This document shows, one piece after another, positions 1 to 7,710 of a DNA stretch of 42,443 nt. Source of the DNA: CAYSLC01 sp964431545 (GTDB lineage Bacteria > Desulfobacterota > Desulfobacteria > Desulfobacterales > JAABSP01). Location of the stretch: positions 1 to 42,443 of the forward strand of contig CAYSLC010000020.1 in assembly GCA_964431545.1 (NCBI GenBank), written 5' to 3'. A program made the position numbers and the translations under genes. The notes below the pieces were generated by a model. It saw nothing but the letters and a program-made list of their open reading frames with translations, made no database searches and was not told where the DNA came from. Each line of letters opens with the position of its first letter. Position 1 is the first letter of the stretch.

Positions 1-159
1 AGGTCGTCGGAGAGCCGTACCGGGGAAAACCCGACGTCCGGTTCGACGAGGGGGCCAAGGGAAAGTCGCAATGGTGAAACGCGACACCGGCAAGGAAACC
101 GCCGGAAACGGTGAAAATGTTCAACATTTACTGCTGACTGCACCGAGGTTCTACTCTAC
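1..159 (+). mobile_element. 3' end of a group II intron (domains V and VI)
   Basis: Positions 12-44 fold as a group II intron domain V: GAGCC at 12-16 pairs with GGTTC at 40-44, and an inner CGGG/CCCG stem carries a GAAA tetraloop. It is followed by GACGAGGGGGC, which commonly follows domain V in bacterial introns. The stretch ends near 151-159 in CTACTCTAC, the usual kind of intron 3' terminus. The reverse transcriptase ORF and the rest of the ribozyme would lie to the left, outside the window. I cannot tell whether the intron is complete. The 3' boundary is inferred from the terminal motif only. Confidence 0.72.
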
Positions 160-254
160 TTGCCGCTTATAACAAATTCAAAAGTGTGGCGTTAATAAGG
201 AGAATCTGATATTGTCTCTAATCGAAAATGTTGCGAAAAACTAAGGAGAGAAAT

Positions 255-482
255 ATGGAAAATAGTATAGTCCCTGAAGTTATAGATAATATCAGATATC
301 TTCCGCATAGTCTGCAAAAACAGGTTCTGAATTATGTGATAAAGTTGAAAGAAACTCATGAAGCCGGATTTTCTGGAGAACGATTATTACGTTTCGCCGG
401 TTCAATTTCAGCGGAAGATCTGAAAATAATGAGTGACGCAATTGAAAAAGACTGCGGACGGGTTGATCTGAATGAATGGTAA
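255..482 (+). CDS. VapB-like antitoxin of a type II toxin-antitoxin pair
   Basis: A 75-residue acidic protein whose stop overlaps the start of the downstream PIN toxin by 11 bp, the usual antitoxin-toxin arrangement. The N-terminal helical part (IDNIRYLPHSLQKQVLNYV) resembles DUF2281-type antitoxins. The C-terminal tail (FAGSISAEDL..., then IEKDCGRVDLNEW) resembles the toxin-wrapping tail of VapB proteins. I chose ATG 255 because AAGGAG at 243-248 sits 6 bases upstream; an in-frame ATG at 228 has no such site. Codon use is much more A/T-rich than in the genes from 1000 onward, which suggests recent acquisition. The antitoxin presumably neutralises the toxin and autoregulates the operon; this is known for the family, not shown here. 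Confidence 0.78.
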   Translation: MENSIVPEVIDNIRYLPHSLQKQVLNYVIKLKETHEAGFSGERLLRFAGSISAEDLKIMSDAIEKDCGRVDLNEW

Positions 483-861
483 ATATCTGGTCGATACCAA
501 TATTATTATCGGCTTGTTCGCAAACGATTCGGAAATAGTGAAAAAAATTCCAAATGCCGGGGAAATAGCCGTTCCATGCATCGCAATTGGGGAACTTTGT
601 TACGGAGCAAATAAATCATTGAAATCGGAAGAAAATCTTGAACGTATTGACGATTTCGCACGTAATAATACGATCTTAATCTGTGACGAGAAGACTGCGA
701 AGTATTACGGTATTGTTAAAGACAGATTGAGAATAAAAGGGCGTCCGATTCCTGAAAATGATATATGGATTACTGCGATAGCACTTCAGCACGGCCTGAC
801 TTTGATAACCCGTGATGAGCATTTTAAAGAAGTCGAAAATCTAAAAACAGAAAAGTGGTAA
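472..861 (+). CDS. VapC-like PIN-domain ribonuclease toxin
   Basis: A 129-residue single-domain PIN protein, typical VapC length. The acidic residues that bind Mg/Mn in this family are all present: Asp8 (in LVDTN), Glu41 (in GELCYGA), Asp97 (in ENDIWI) and Asp115 (in TRDEHF). VapC toxins are endoribonucleases that usually cut tRNA or the rRNA sarcin-ricin loop; the target here cannot be read from sequence. The start overlaps the antitoxin gene by 11 bp, so translation is probably coupled. Base composition is AT-rich like the antitoxin. The active site looks intact, so the toxin is probably functional. Confidence 0.88.
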   Translation: MNGKYLVDTNIIIGLFANDSEIVKKIPNAGEIAVPCIAIGELCYGANKSLKSEENLERIDDFARNNTILICDEKTAKYYGIVKDRLRIKGRPIPENDIWITAIALQHGLTLITRDEHFKEVENLKTEKW

Positions 862-869
862 GACGGCAC

Positions 870-925
870 AGCCAAACGCTCCACGCGGACCTGCAAAAAC
901 TCCGCTGCGAGCAATGTTTTTGGCT
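870..925. repeat. Nested inverted repeat downstream of vapC
   Basis: AGCCAAA at 870-876 is complementary to TTTGGCT at 919-925. Inside it GCGGA at 885-889 pairs with TCCGC at 901-905. The result is a two-level hairpin just after the toxin stop codon. It could be a transcription terminator (a short T run at 917-921 lies inside the distal arm) or the scar of a mobile element. I see no gene between 862 and 1011. Confidence 0.4.
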
Positions 926-1011
926 ATATCTCACAATGAATTTCAAAAATGAGGGGTTTTCGTTCCCGAGCAGCAGGGATTTGAATCCGAAAACAAGGTG
1001 ATCCAAGGACC

Positions 1012-1380
1012 ATGGCGGCCGTGCGCACCCTCGATCAAATCCTCCAGTCGACCTCGGACGTACTCTTCCCCGCCGATCTCGGCGAGCGCCGGGTCGAAGT
1101 CGACAGCAGGAGCGTCGACGGCGACACGCCCCTCCACGTCCTGGTGTGGCGCCGTGATCCCGAAGGGGTCGAGGTCCTTCTGGGGGCCGGCGCGGAGGTG
1201 GACGCGGCCGGCGAGATGGGGGAGACCCCTCTCCACGTCGCGATCCGCCAGGAGCACCCGCGCATGGCCGAGCTTTTGTTGAAGGCGGGCGCAAACGTCG
1301 AGATTCGTTCCGAATTCGGGCGGACGCCCCTGGAGCTTGCGGCCTCCAAGGGCGGGGAGCTGGCTATCCTGCTGAAGTGA
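1012..1380 (+). CDS. Small ankyrin-repeat protein
   Basis: A 122-residue protein with two clear ankyrin repeats and a partial third. The diagnostic TPLH motifs are at about residues 39-42 (DGDTPLHVLV) and 72-75 (GETPLHVAI), and a TPLELAA motif opens the last repeat. The LLL-AGA helix turns are in the expected places. There is no signal peptide or membrane segment, so it is probably a cytoplasmic protein-binding module. ATG 1012 is preceded by AAGGTG and AAGGA. GC-rich codon use matches the main chromosome, unlike the adjacent toxin-antitoxin pair. It ends abruptly in the third repeat, and an unrelated remnant begins immediately after, so it may be a shortened version of a longer gene. The partner is unknown. 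Confidence 0.75.
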   Translation: MAAVRTLDQILQSTSDVLFPADLGERRVEVDSRSVDGDTPLHVLVWRRDPEGVEVLLGAGAEVDAAGEMGETPLHVAIRQEHPRMAELLLKAGANVEIRSEFGRTPLELAASKGGELAILLK

Positions 1381-1546
1381 GTTCGGTCTGGAGGTGCGGG
1401 GCGATCAGGCCATCCGGGTGAGCCTGCCCTTCAATGCCGGCGCCGAAATCCGGGAGACCTTCCAGCGGCTCCGGCAGGGAAGCCGGGTGCGGATCGAGGC
1501 AATGCCTTTGGACGACCGCGAATTCGAGCTGGTCCGCTTCCGCTAG
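1376..1546 (+). pseudogene. Probable 3' remnant of a protein-coding gene
   Basis: Directly after a TGA at 1373-1375, this frame stays open for 56 codons to a TAG at 1544-1546. It reads like real protein (for example QAIRVSLPFNAGAEIRETF, and FELVRF at the end), with codon use like neighbouring genes. There is no ATG. GTG 1394 could start a 50-residue protein but has no convincing ribosome site. I read it as the C-terminal piece of a gene whose 5' part was lost, perhaps when the ankyrin ORF was joined here. I do not recognise the family. Between 1547 and 1780 I see only the leader of the next gene. Confidence 0.35.
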
Positions 1547-1780
1547 GCGCGCGGCCCGCCGGTCAAGCCGCCCGCGGCCGCCGATGGCGCCGGACCCGGG
1601 GGGAACGACGGAGAGGGCCGAACCGGTGGCGGTCGACGAACGGACCCGAACCGAATGGGGAAAGGGCGGACGAGGTCCTTGCTTTTTCTCCTGCAAAGGT
1701 GGTAGGGGAAAAGGCGACGGCCCCCCGCCAGGGGCGTTTTCACAAACCGATTCTCCAAGAAGCCCGTAGGAGGCCCGCCC

Positions 1781-3334
1781 ATGAGACGTCTGATCGCCGG
1801 TTCGGTTCTGGGATTCCTGATCCTTATCCTCCTGACCCTCGGTTGCGGCAAGGAGACCGCCGTGGAGAGCCCCGTGGCGCCGCCCCCGTCCTCGGCGCCC
1901 GTGGAATCCGAGCTTCCCTCCCCAGAGGTTCCCGGCGCGACAGGACCCGTCCTGCCGGCCGACCCCCCGCCGCCTCCCAGGACGGTGCCCGGCGGGGGCG
2001 GAACCTTCGTGGACGTCGATCAAAACCCCGTCGCCGCCCTCCCCTTGGAGGCGGGCTCCGGATCCTACGCCGACATCCGCCGGTATCTGCTGGAGGGAAA
2101 ACTGCCCCCCGTGGAGATGGTCCGCATCGAGGAGCTGATCAACTACTTCTCCTACGACGACCCCAAACCCTTCGGGACCCACCCCATCTCCGTCACCGCC
2201 GAGGTGGGCCCCTGCCCGTGGCGGCCGGAACACCGGCTGGCCCGGATCGGACTCCGGACGGTGGCGCTTCCCCCCTCGGACCAGCCCCCCGCCAATCTGG
2301 TCTTCCTCCTGGACGTCTCCGCCTCCATGGAGCGCCCCGGCCGCCTGCCCCTGTTGAAACGGGCCCTGTGGCCCTTCGTCCGGGGGCTCTCCGGGAAAGA
2401 CCGCATCGCCGTGGTCGTCTATGCCGGCGCGTCGGGGCTGGTGCTCCCCTCCACCCCCGGCGGGGCGGAGAACACCAACCGGATCCTCAACGCGTTCGAG
2501 TCCCTGGGGGCCGGCGGAACGTCCGCCGGGGAGCGGGGGGTCCGGCTCGCCTATTCCGTGGCCGGCGAAAACCGGGTCTTCGGCGGGATCAACCGGGTGA
2601 TCCTGGTCACCGACGGCAATTACAACCTGGGCATCGACTCCAAGACCGAGCTGATCCGGTTCATCCGGGAGATGGCCGCCGGGGGGATCTCCCTCACGGT
2701 GATGGGGTTCGGCGAGGAGGATCTGGAGGATGCGCCCTACGAAGACCTGGCTTCGGTGGGGGGCGGGCGGTACATCCATATCGATTCCCTAAAGGAGGCC
2801 GAGCGGGCCCTGGGGGATCAGTTGATCGATCCGGCGACCCCGGCCGCCCGGGACGTGACGGTGGCGTTGTCCTTCAACGCCCGCCAGGTGGACGCCTACC
2901 GGCTCCTCGGATACGAGACCGGACCGGCCTTCGGGGCCGGCGGGTCGCCGGAGACCCGGAAGGACTTGCCCTCCGGACATCGGGTGACCGTCCTCTATGA
3001 GCTGAGACCGGTGGAAGGGGGGCTCCAGCGGGGTCGGGGGGCGGGGGCGCCCGAGGAGGTCTTCACCGTGGCGGTCCGGTCCAGGAGCGTGGGGGACGGG
3101 GCCGACCGGGCCCTCAATATGGCGATCCAGGACATGGGGGCCCGGCTGGACGGCATGAGCCCCGACTTCAAGCTCGCCTCGGCGGCGGGGGCCTTCGGTC
3201 TGGTCCTCGGTCGGGTGCCCGACCGGGGGATCGCCGGATACGATCTGGTGCTCGATCTGGCCGGTTCCGCCGATCACCCCGACCGGGGGGAGTTGACGGA
3301 GATGGCCCGCCGGGCGCTGCGGCTCTCCCGGTAG
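1781..3334 (+). CDS. YfbK-type von Willebrand factor A domain lipoprotein
   Basis: A 517-residue protein. A signal peptide ends in the lipobox TLGC with Cys22 as the predicted lipidation site, so it is membrane-anchored and periplasm-facing. After a Pro-rich linker (about 30-75) come the vWF_A N-terminal segment (about 90-165; the IEELINYFSYD motif is characteristic), a VWA domain (about 172-350) with an intact MIDAS DVSAS (Asp178, Ser180, Ser182), and a C-terminal DUF3520-like region from about 355 containing the YRLLGYE motif. This domain order defines the YfbK family, whose biochemical function is not established. The start is supported by AGGAGG, 7 bases before ATG. The gene is monocistronic and convergent with ettA. 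No terminator with a T tract is visible between the two genes. Confidence 0.9.
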   Translation: MRRLIAGSVLGFLILILLTLGCGKETAVESPVAPPPSSAPVESELPSPEVPGATGPVLPADPPPPPRTVPGGGGTFVDVDQNPVAALPLEAGSGSYADIRRYLLEGKLPPVEMVRIEELINYFSYDDPKPFGTHPISVTAEVGPCPWRPEHRLARIGLRTVALPPSDQPPANLVFLLDVSASMERPGRLPLLKRALWPFVRGLSGKDRIAVVVYAGASGLVLPSTPGGAENTNRILNAFESLGAGGTSAGERGVRLAYSVAGENRVFGGINRVILVTDGNYNLGIDSKTELIRFIREMAAGGISLTVMGFGEEDLEDAPYEDLASVGGGRYIHIDSLKEAERALGDQLIDPATPAARDVTVALSFNARQVDAYRLLGYETGPAFGAGGSPETRKDLPSGHRVTVLYELRPVEGGLQRGRGAGAPEEVFTVAVRSRSVGDGADRALNMAIQDMGARLDGMSPDFKLASAAGAFGLVLGRVPDRGIAGYDLVLDLAGSADHPDRGELTEMARRALRLSR

Positions 3335-3418
3335 CGGGTTTCGGCGGCCCATTCACCCTCCCCCTGTCCCTCCCCCCGGCGGGGAAGGATACGCTTCAAC
3401 CCCCGACGGTCCGGGTTT

Positions 3419-5104
3419 TCAGGTGCGGGTGAGGCGCCGGTACTTGATCCGGTGGGGCTGGTCGGCCAGGGTGCCCAGGCGCTTTTTCCGGTCCGCCTCG
3501 TACTCCGTGTAGTTGCCGTCGAACCAGACCACCCGGCTCTCCCCTTCGAAGGCGAGGATGTGGGTGACGATCCGGTCGAGGAACCACCGGTCGTGGCTGA
3601 TGACCACCGCGCAGCCGGCGAAGTTCTCCAGGGCCTCCTCCAGGGCGCGCATGGTGTTGACGTCCAGGTCGTTGGTGGGCTCGTCCAGGAGGATGACGTT
3701 GGCCCCCGACTTGAGCATCCGGGCCAGGTGGACCCGGTTCCGCTCCCCGCCGGAGAGGTCCTTCACCTTCTTCTGCTGGTCGGCGCCCGTGAAGTTGAAC
3801 CGGGCCACGTAGGCCCGGGCGTTCACCTCCCGGTCGCCCAGGGTGATCCGCTCCCCGCCGTCGGCGATCACCTCCCAGACGGTCCCCTCCCCGGACAGAC
3901 TCTCCCGGGATTGTTCCACGTGGGCCAGCGCCACCGTCTCCCCCACCCTGATCTCCCCTCTGTCCGGCGTCTCGGCCCCGGTGATCATCCGGAACAGGGT
4001 GGTCTTCCCCGCCCCGTTGGGCCCGATGACCCCGATGATGCCGCCGGGGGGCAGGGAGAAGGTCATCCCCTCTAAAAGCAGCCGGTCCCCGTACGCCTTG
4101 GCCACGTCCTTGGCCTCGATCACCGTGTCCCCCAGGCGGGGGCCGGGGGGGATGTAGATCTCCAGGTCCCGGGCCCGCCCCTCCCCCTTCTGGTCGAGGA
4201 GCTGTTCATAGGCGTTGATCCGGGCCTTGGACTTGGCGTGGCGGCCCTTGGGGGTCATCCGGATCCACTCCAGCTCCCGCTGGAGGGTCTTCTGCCTTTG
4301 ACTTTCGCTCTTCTCCTCCTTCTCCAGCCGGGTCCGCTTCTGCTCCAGCCAGGACGAATAATTCCCCCGCCAGGGGATCCCGTGGCCCCGGTCGAGTTCC
4401 AGGATCCATCCGGCCACGTTGTCGAGGAAGTACCGGTCGTGGGTGACGGCGATGACGGTGCCGGCGTACCGCTGGAGATGCTGTTCCAACCAGCCCACGG
4501 TCTCGGCGTCCAGGTGGTTGGTGGGCTCGTCCAGCAGGAGGATGTCCGGGGCCTGGAGCAGGAGCCGGCACAGGGCCACCCGGCGCTTCTCGCCGCCGGA
4601 GAGGACCGACACCGGGGTCTCCTCGGGCGGGCAGCGCAGGGCCTCCATGGCCATCTCCAGCCGGGCGTCGAGATCCCAGGCGTTTTGGGCGTCGAGCTTC
4701 TCCTGGACCTCGGCCTGCTCCTGGATCAATTTGTCCATTTCGTCGTCGGACATGGGCTCGGCGAACCGCTCGTTGATCCGGTTGAAGGCGGCCACCAGGT
4801 CCACCGTCTCTCGGACCCCCTCCTCCACCACCGCCCGGACGGTCTTGGACTCGTCGAGAACCGGCTCCTGCTCCAGGAACCCCACCGAATGGCCGGGGGT
4901 GAGGATGGTCTGGCCGTTGAACTTGTCGTCCACGCCGGCCATGATCCGCAGCAGCGTGCTCTTTCCGGCGCCGTTGAGCCCCAGGACGCCGATCTTGGCG
5001 CCATGGAAGTAGGACAGGGAGATATCCTTGAGAATCGGTCTCTTGTCACGGTATTTGCTCACTTTGATCATCGAATAGATGACCTTGTTCGGTTCGTCGC
5101 TCAT
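3419..5104 (-). CDS. ettA: Energy-dependent translational throttle protein EttA (ABC-F ATPase)
   Basis: A 561-residue ABC-F protein with two nucleotide-binding domains and no membrane segments. The first Walker A is GLNGAGKS (42-49) and the second is GPNGAGKT. The signatures are LSGGEKRR and LSGGERNR; the Walker B segments are LLLDEPTNHLD and ILLDEPTNDLD. The linker between domains carries the charged helical pair (EKRTRLEKEEKSES-like) that in EttA contacts P-site tRNA. Length and the N-terminal VIYSMIKVSK match EttA rather than Uup or YheS. EttA binds the ribosomal E site and gates entry into elongation according to the ATP/ADP ratio. It appears to be a single-gene unit with an 81-bp gap to the upstream cyclase gene. 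Confidence 0.95.
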   Translation of the reverse strand: MSDEPNKVIYSMIKVSKYRDKRPILKDISLSYFHGAKIGVLGLNGAGKSTLLRIMAGVDDKFNGQTILTPGHSVGFLEQEPVLDESKTVRAVVEEGVRETVDLVAAFNRINERFAEPMSDDEMDKLIQEQAEVQEKLDAQNAWDLDARLEMAMEALRCPPEETPVSVLSGGEKRRVALCRLLLQAPDILLLDEPTNHLDAETVGWLEQHLQRYAGTVIAVTHDRYFLDNVAGWILELDRGHGIPWRGNYSSWLEQKRTRLEKEEKSESQRQKTLQRELEWIRMTPKGRHAKSKARINAYEQLLDQKGEGRARDLEIYIPPGPRLGDTVIEAKDVAKAYGDRLLLEGMTFSLPPGGIIGVIGPNGAGKTTLFRMITGAETPDRGEIRVGETVALAHVEQSRESLSGEGTVWEVIADGGERITLGDREVNARAYVARFNFTGADQQKKVKDLSGGERNRVHLARMLKSGANVILLDEPTNDLDVNTMRALEEALENFAGCAVVISHDRWFLDRIVTHILAFEGESRVVWFDGNYTEYEADRKKRLGTLADQPHRIKYRRLTRT

Positions 5105-5185
5105 GGAAAAGCGGCTCCTTTGTCGGTTGAGTGGGTTGTCGGGAATCGGGGCTCCGGCGCCGGATGCCGGGATCAGCCGCCGGGA

Positions 5186-6766
5186 TCAGCCCCAGAAACA
5201 GTATCGGTTCCGGCCCTGGTTTTTGGCCTTGAACATGGCCTGGTCCGCCTTTTCGATGAGGTCGTGCTGGGTGGCCCCGTCCCGGGGATGGAGGCTGATG
5301 CCGATGCTCGCCCCCACGGTGAAGGTCCGGGAGTCGAGCTGGAAGGGGTCCCGGAGCCCTTCGATGATCTTTTCGGCCACCATCCCCGCCTCCTCCGGCT
5401 CCACCAGGGATCGGACCACCACGCAGAACTCGTCGCCGCCCACCCGGGCCACCATGTCCGACCGCCGGATCCGGGCCTTGATCCGCTGGGCCGCCTCCCG
5501 GATCACCTGGTCCCCGGCGGCGTGGCCGGCGGTGTCGTTGATCCGCTTGAACCGGTCGAGATCGAGGTAGAGGAGGGCCAGTTTCTCCCCGGTGTTCCGC
5601 GACTGGGAGAGGGCGATGCCCAGCTGTTCCCGGAAGGAGAACCGGTTGGGGATCCGGGTCAGCTCGTCGAGCCGGGCCCGGCGCTGGAGGTCGATCTCGC
5701 AGAACTTGCGTTCGGTGATGTCTCCGGCCAGCCCCTCGATGTAGGCGATCCGGCCGTGGTCGTCCCGCACGGCCCGGGCGCTGATCTCCACCCAGATGGT
5801 CTCCCCGGACTTCCTTCGCATCTCCAGATGGTGGTTGTAGACCGCCCCTTCCCGGTCGAGCATTTCGATCATCCGGTCCCGGTCCTCGGCCTTCACGAAG
5901 AGCTGTCGGCCGATGTCGGTCACCTCCCGGAGGAGCTGCTCCGGATCATCGAACCCGAAAAGGTGGGCCATGGCCGGATTCGCCTCCAGAAACCGGCCGT
6001 CGGGGGAGGAGCGGTAGATCCCCTCCGCCACCCGCTGGAAGATGTTCCGGTACTTCTCCTCGCTCTCCTTGAGGGATTTCTCCCGCTGATCCAGGGTCTC
6101 CAGCAGGCCGTTGTAGGCGTGGATCACCCGCCCCAGTTCGTCGTCGGACGCCCACTGGACGGGGGGACGTTCGTCCTTCCGGTCCGCCCGCCGGATGGCG
6201 TCGAGAAACCGGTCCAGGGGGATGCCGATGGTCATCCGGTTGGCGATGACCGCCGATGCGGTCACGGCCAGGGCCAAAAGGAGCACCAGGAAGGCGTCCC
6301 GGAGCAGGGAGCCGAACAGGGCCGAGTAAATAACATCCGTCGTCGAATAGACGGTCAGCCGGCCGATCAGAAACCGCTTCTCCTTGCGTTCGATGTTGAT
6401 GGCCCGCTCCACCTTGATGTATGCGTCGGGATCGATCCCCTCCGGCAGTTCACCGATCTCGAAAGCGGCCCCGACGCCGAACTCCTTGACCTCGATCCTG
6501 GAGACCCAGGGATAGAGGGCCAGGCTTTTCACGTGGCGTTCGATGAACGGCAGATCGAGATTCCACAGGGGCAGGGCCATGATCTCGCTCTGGACCTGGG
6601 TGAATTCCTCGACGGTTTCCCGCTGCTTGCGCCACATGGATCTGTGGGAAAAATACCCGAAGATGAGGGAGAAGAGCAGAAAGCAGAGGACCACCAGCGG
6701 CAGCACGATGGCCAGAAACTTGCCCCGGAGGGTGGTCAGCCCGTGGAACCAGGGGGGGACCTTCAT
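5186..6766 (-). CDS. Membrane-bound diguanylate cyclase with HAMP, PAS and GGDEF domains
   Basis: A 526-residue protein that makes cyclic di-GMP. Layout: TM1 at 16-38, a periplasmic sensor of about 120 residues (contains LPLWNLDLPFIERHV), TM2 at 158-175, HAMP about 176-229, PAS about 236-355, GGDEF about 360-523. The active-site GGDEF (443-447) is intact, and RRSD at 434-437, five residues ahead, is the RxxD product-inhibition site, so feedback control is likely. There is no EAL domain. The open frame extends 74 codons further upstream, but that extension is low-complexity shadow sequence over the neighbouring gene. The start at 6766 forms an ATGA overlap with the stop of the solute-binding protein gene, so the two are translationally coupled. 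The coupling suggests that the binding protein feeds this cyclase. Confidence 0.92.
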   Translation of the reverse strand: MKVPPWFHGLTTLRGKFLAIVLPLVVLCFLLFSLIFGYFSHRSMWRKQRETVEEFTQVQSEIMALPLWNLDLPFIERHVKSLALYPWVSRIEVKEFGVGAAFEIGELPEGIDPDAYIKVERAINIERKEKRFLIGRLTVYSTTDVIYSALFGSLLRDAFLVLLLALAVTASAVIANRMTIGIPLDRFLDAIRRADRKDERPPVQWASDDELGRVIHAYNGLLETLDQREKSLKESEEKYRNIFQRVAEGIYRSSPDGRFLEANPAMAHLFGFDDPEQLLREVTDIGRQLFVKAEDRDRMIEMLDREGAVYNHHLEMRRKSGETIWVEISARAVRDDHGRIAYIEGLAGDITERKFCEIDLQRRARLDELTRIPNRFSFREQLGIALSQSRNTGEKLALLYLDLDRFKRINDTAGHAAGDQVIREAAQRIKARIRRSDMVARVGGDEFCVVVRSLVEPEEAGMVAEKIIEGLRDPFQLDSRTFTVGASIGISLHPRDGATQHDLIEKADQAMFKAKNQGRNRYCFWG

Positions 6767-7524
6767 GGGGACGCGTCCCGGCGGACGCCGGTGGTTCCCT
6801 CCAGGATCTTCCGGTACGCGCCGGTCTTCTTGATCTCGGCCAGGCCCCGGCGGAACCGCTCCAGAAGCTGTTCGGCCCTCGGGTCTTTTTTCGATGTCAT
6901 CAGAAACAGCGGGATCTCCCGCAGGGCGGTCTCCGAGGCGGAAAAGGTCCCTTTTCCTCCGGGAAAGAGCTGCTCGATGGTGTACCATCCCACCCGTTCG
7001 TCCTCCGGCACCAGATCGACCCGTCCCAGGAGCAGCTTTTTGAAGGAGGAGGCGGCATGGGAGGCGTAGTCGATGGAGATTCCGGCGTCCATGAGCAAAG
7101 GGACGTAGTATGCACCGGGGGTGGCGCCGATGTCAAACGGTTTGAGCGCGTCGAGGCCGGTGAACTCGAAATAGCGGAGCTTGTCGGTCTTGTAGAAGAA
7201 GACCGTCCGGGAGACGGCCAGGGGCTCGCTGAAATCGGCGTACGCCTCCCGAACCTCGGTTTCGGCCAGGGGAAACGCCCCCAGGGCCCGGCCGGACCGG
7301 ACCATGGCGTCGCACCGGACGGAAGGGGCGAAGATCAGCTCCGCCGCTATGCCCTGGGTCCGGAGCGCCCGGAGGACGATCCGGGCCACGAATCCCTGGT
7401 CGGGCAGGGAACTGGCGACATAGGGGGGCCACTCCACGGTCCAGAGGGACAGTGGCCGGTCCTGAGCGGAAGACGGCCCTGAAAAAAGGGCGATGAGGAC
7501 CAACGCCAGAAAGTATCGTCTCAT
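6763..7524 (-). CDS. Periplasmic solute-binding protein (SBP_bac_3-like)
   Basis: A 253-residue secreted protein: signal peptide with cleavage probable after SSA (about residue 20), then a family 3 type-II binding fold (SLWTVEWPPYVASS at the N-terminus; a second lobe around DIGATPGAYY; a C-terminal helix GAYRKILEG). No ABC permease or ATPase lies nearby. Instead the stop codon overlaps the start of a diguanylate cyclase (ATGA), so a sensory rather than transport role is the better reading. Binding-protein domains of this type are often fused to the N-terminus of such cyclases; here the two are separate but coupled genes. The ligand is not predictable. It is divergent from the bisphosphate nucleotidase gene. 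Confidence 0.82.
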   Translation of the reverse strand: MRRYFLALVLIALFSGPSSAQDRPLSLWTVEWPPYVASSLPDQGFVARIVLRALRTQGIAAELIFAPSVRCDAMVRSGRALGAFPLAETEVREAYADFSEPLAVSRTVFFYKTDKLRYFEFTGLDALKPFDIGATPGAYYVPLLMDAGISIDYASHAASSFKKLLLGRVDLVPEDERVGWYTIEQLFPGGKGTFSASETALREIPLFLMTSKKDPRAEQLLERFRRGLAEIKKTGAYRKILEGTTGVRRDASP

Positions 7525-7577
7525 GTTGCGGATGCCCCCCCGGATCGAGGATCGTGGTTTCAGGTTCGCGTGCCCCT

Positions 7578-7606
7578 AAAAAACGTTATTTTTGGTGGTC
7601 TGTCAA
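7578..7606 (-). promoter_or_regulatory. Possible promoter for the solute-binding protein/cyclase operon
   Basis: Read on the minus strand, a perfect -35 TTGACA (7606-7601) is followed 17 bases later by a poor T-rich -10 (7583-7578). The strong -35 with a weak -10 could mean an activated promoter or chance. Confidence 0.3.
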
Positions 7607-7615
7607 CACCGGATT

Positions 7616-7644
7616 TTGAATTCCGGCGCAAAAGGTAGTAGAAT
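7616..7644 (+). promoter_or_regulatory. Sigma70-like promoter for the bisphosphate nucleotidase gene
   Basis: TTGAAT (7616-7621), a 17-base spacer and TAGAAT (7639-7644) give a good sigma70-type promoter about 66 bases before the ATG at 7711. It lies back to back with the possible minus-strand promoter at 7606-7578. Confidence 0.5.
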
Positions 7645-7710
7645 CGAGCAAAGAGCCGGCGAGAACCGAGCCGGACCAGCGGCACCATTTCTCACCATGA
7701 GAGGAGGACC

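Noticed and set aside
971..990. tRNA gene or tRNA fragment suggested by GGGATTTGAATCC
   Set aside because: The T-stem does not pair properly and no acceptor, D-arm or anticodon arm can be built on either strand. Kept only as a possible scar.
6767..6988. N-terminal extension of the diguanylate cyclase by 74 codons
   Set aside because: The extension overlaps the solute-binding protein gene, is Arg/Pro-rich and lacks a start site; the ATGA coupling at 6766 is convincing.
4238..7069. A 943-codon plus-strand frame opposite ettA and the cyclase
   Set aside because: Same shadow effect; both genes on the minus strand have intact motifs throughout.
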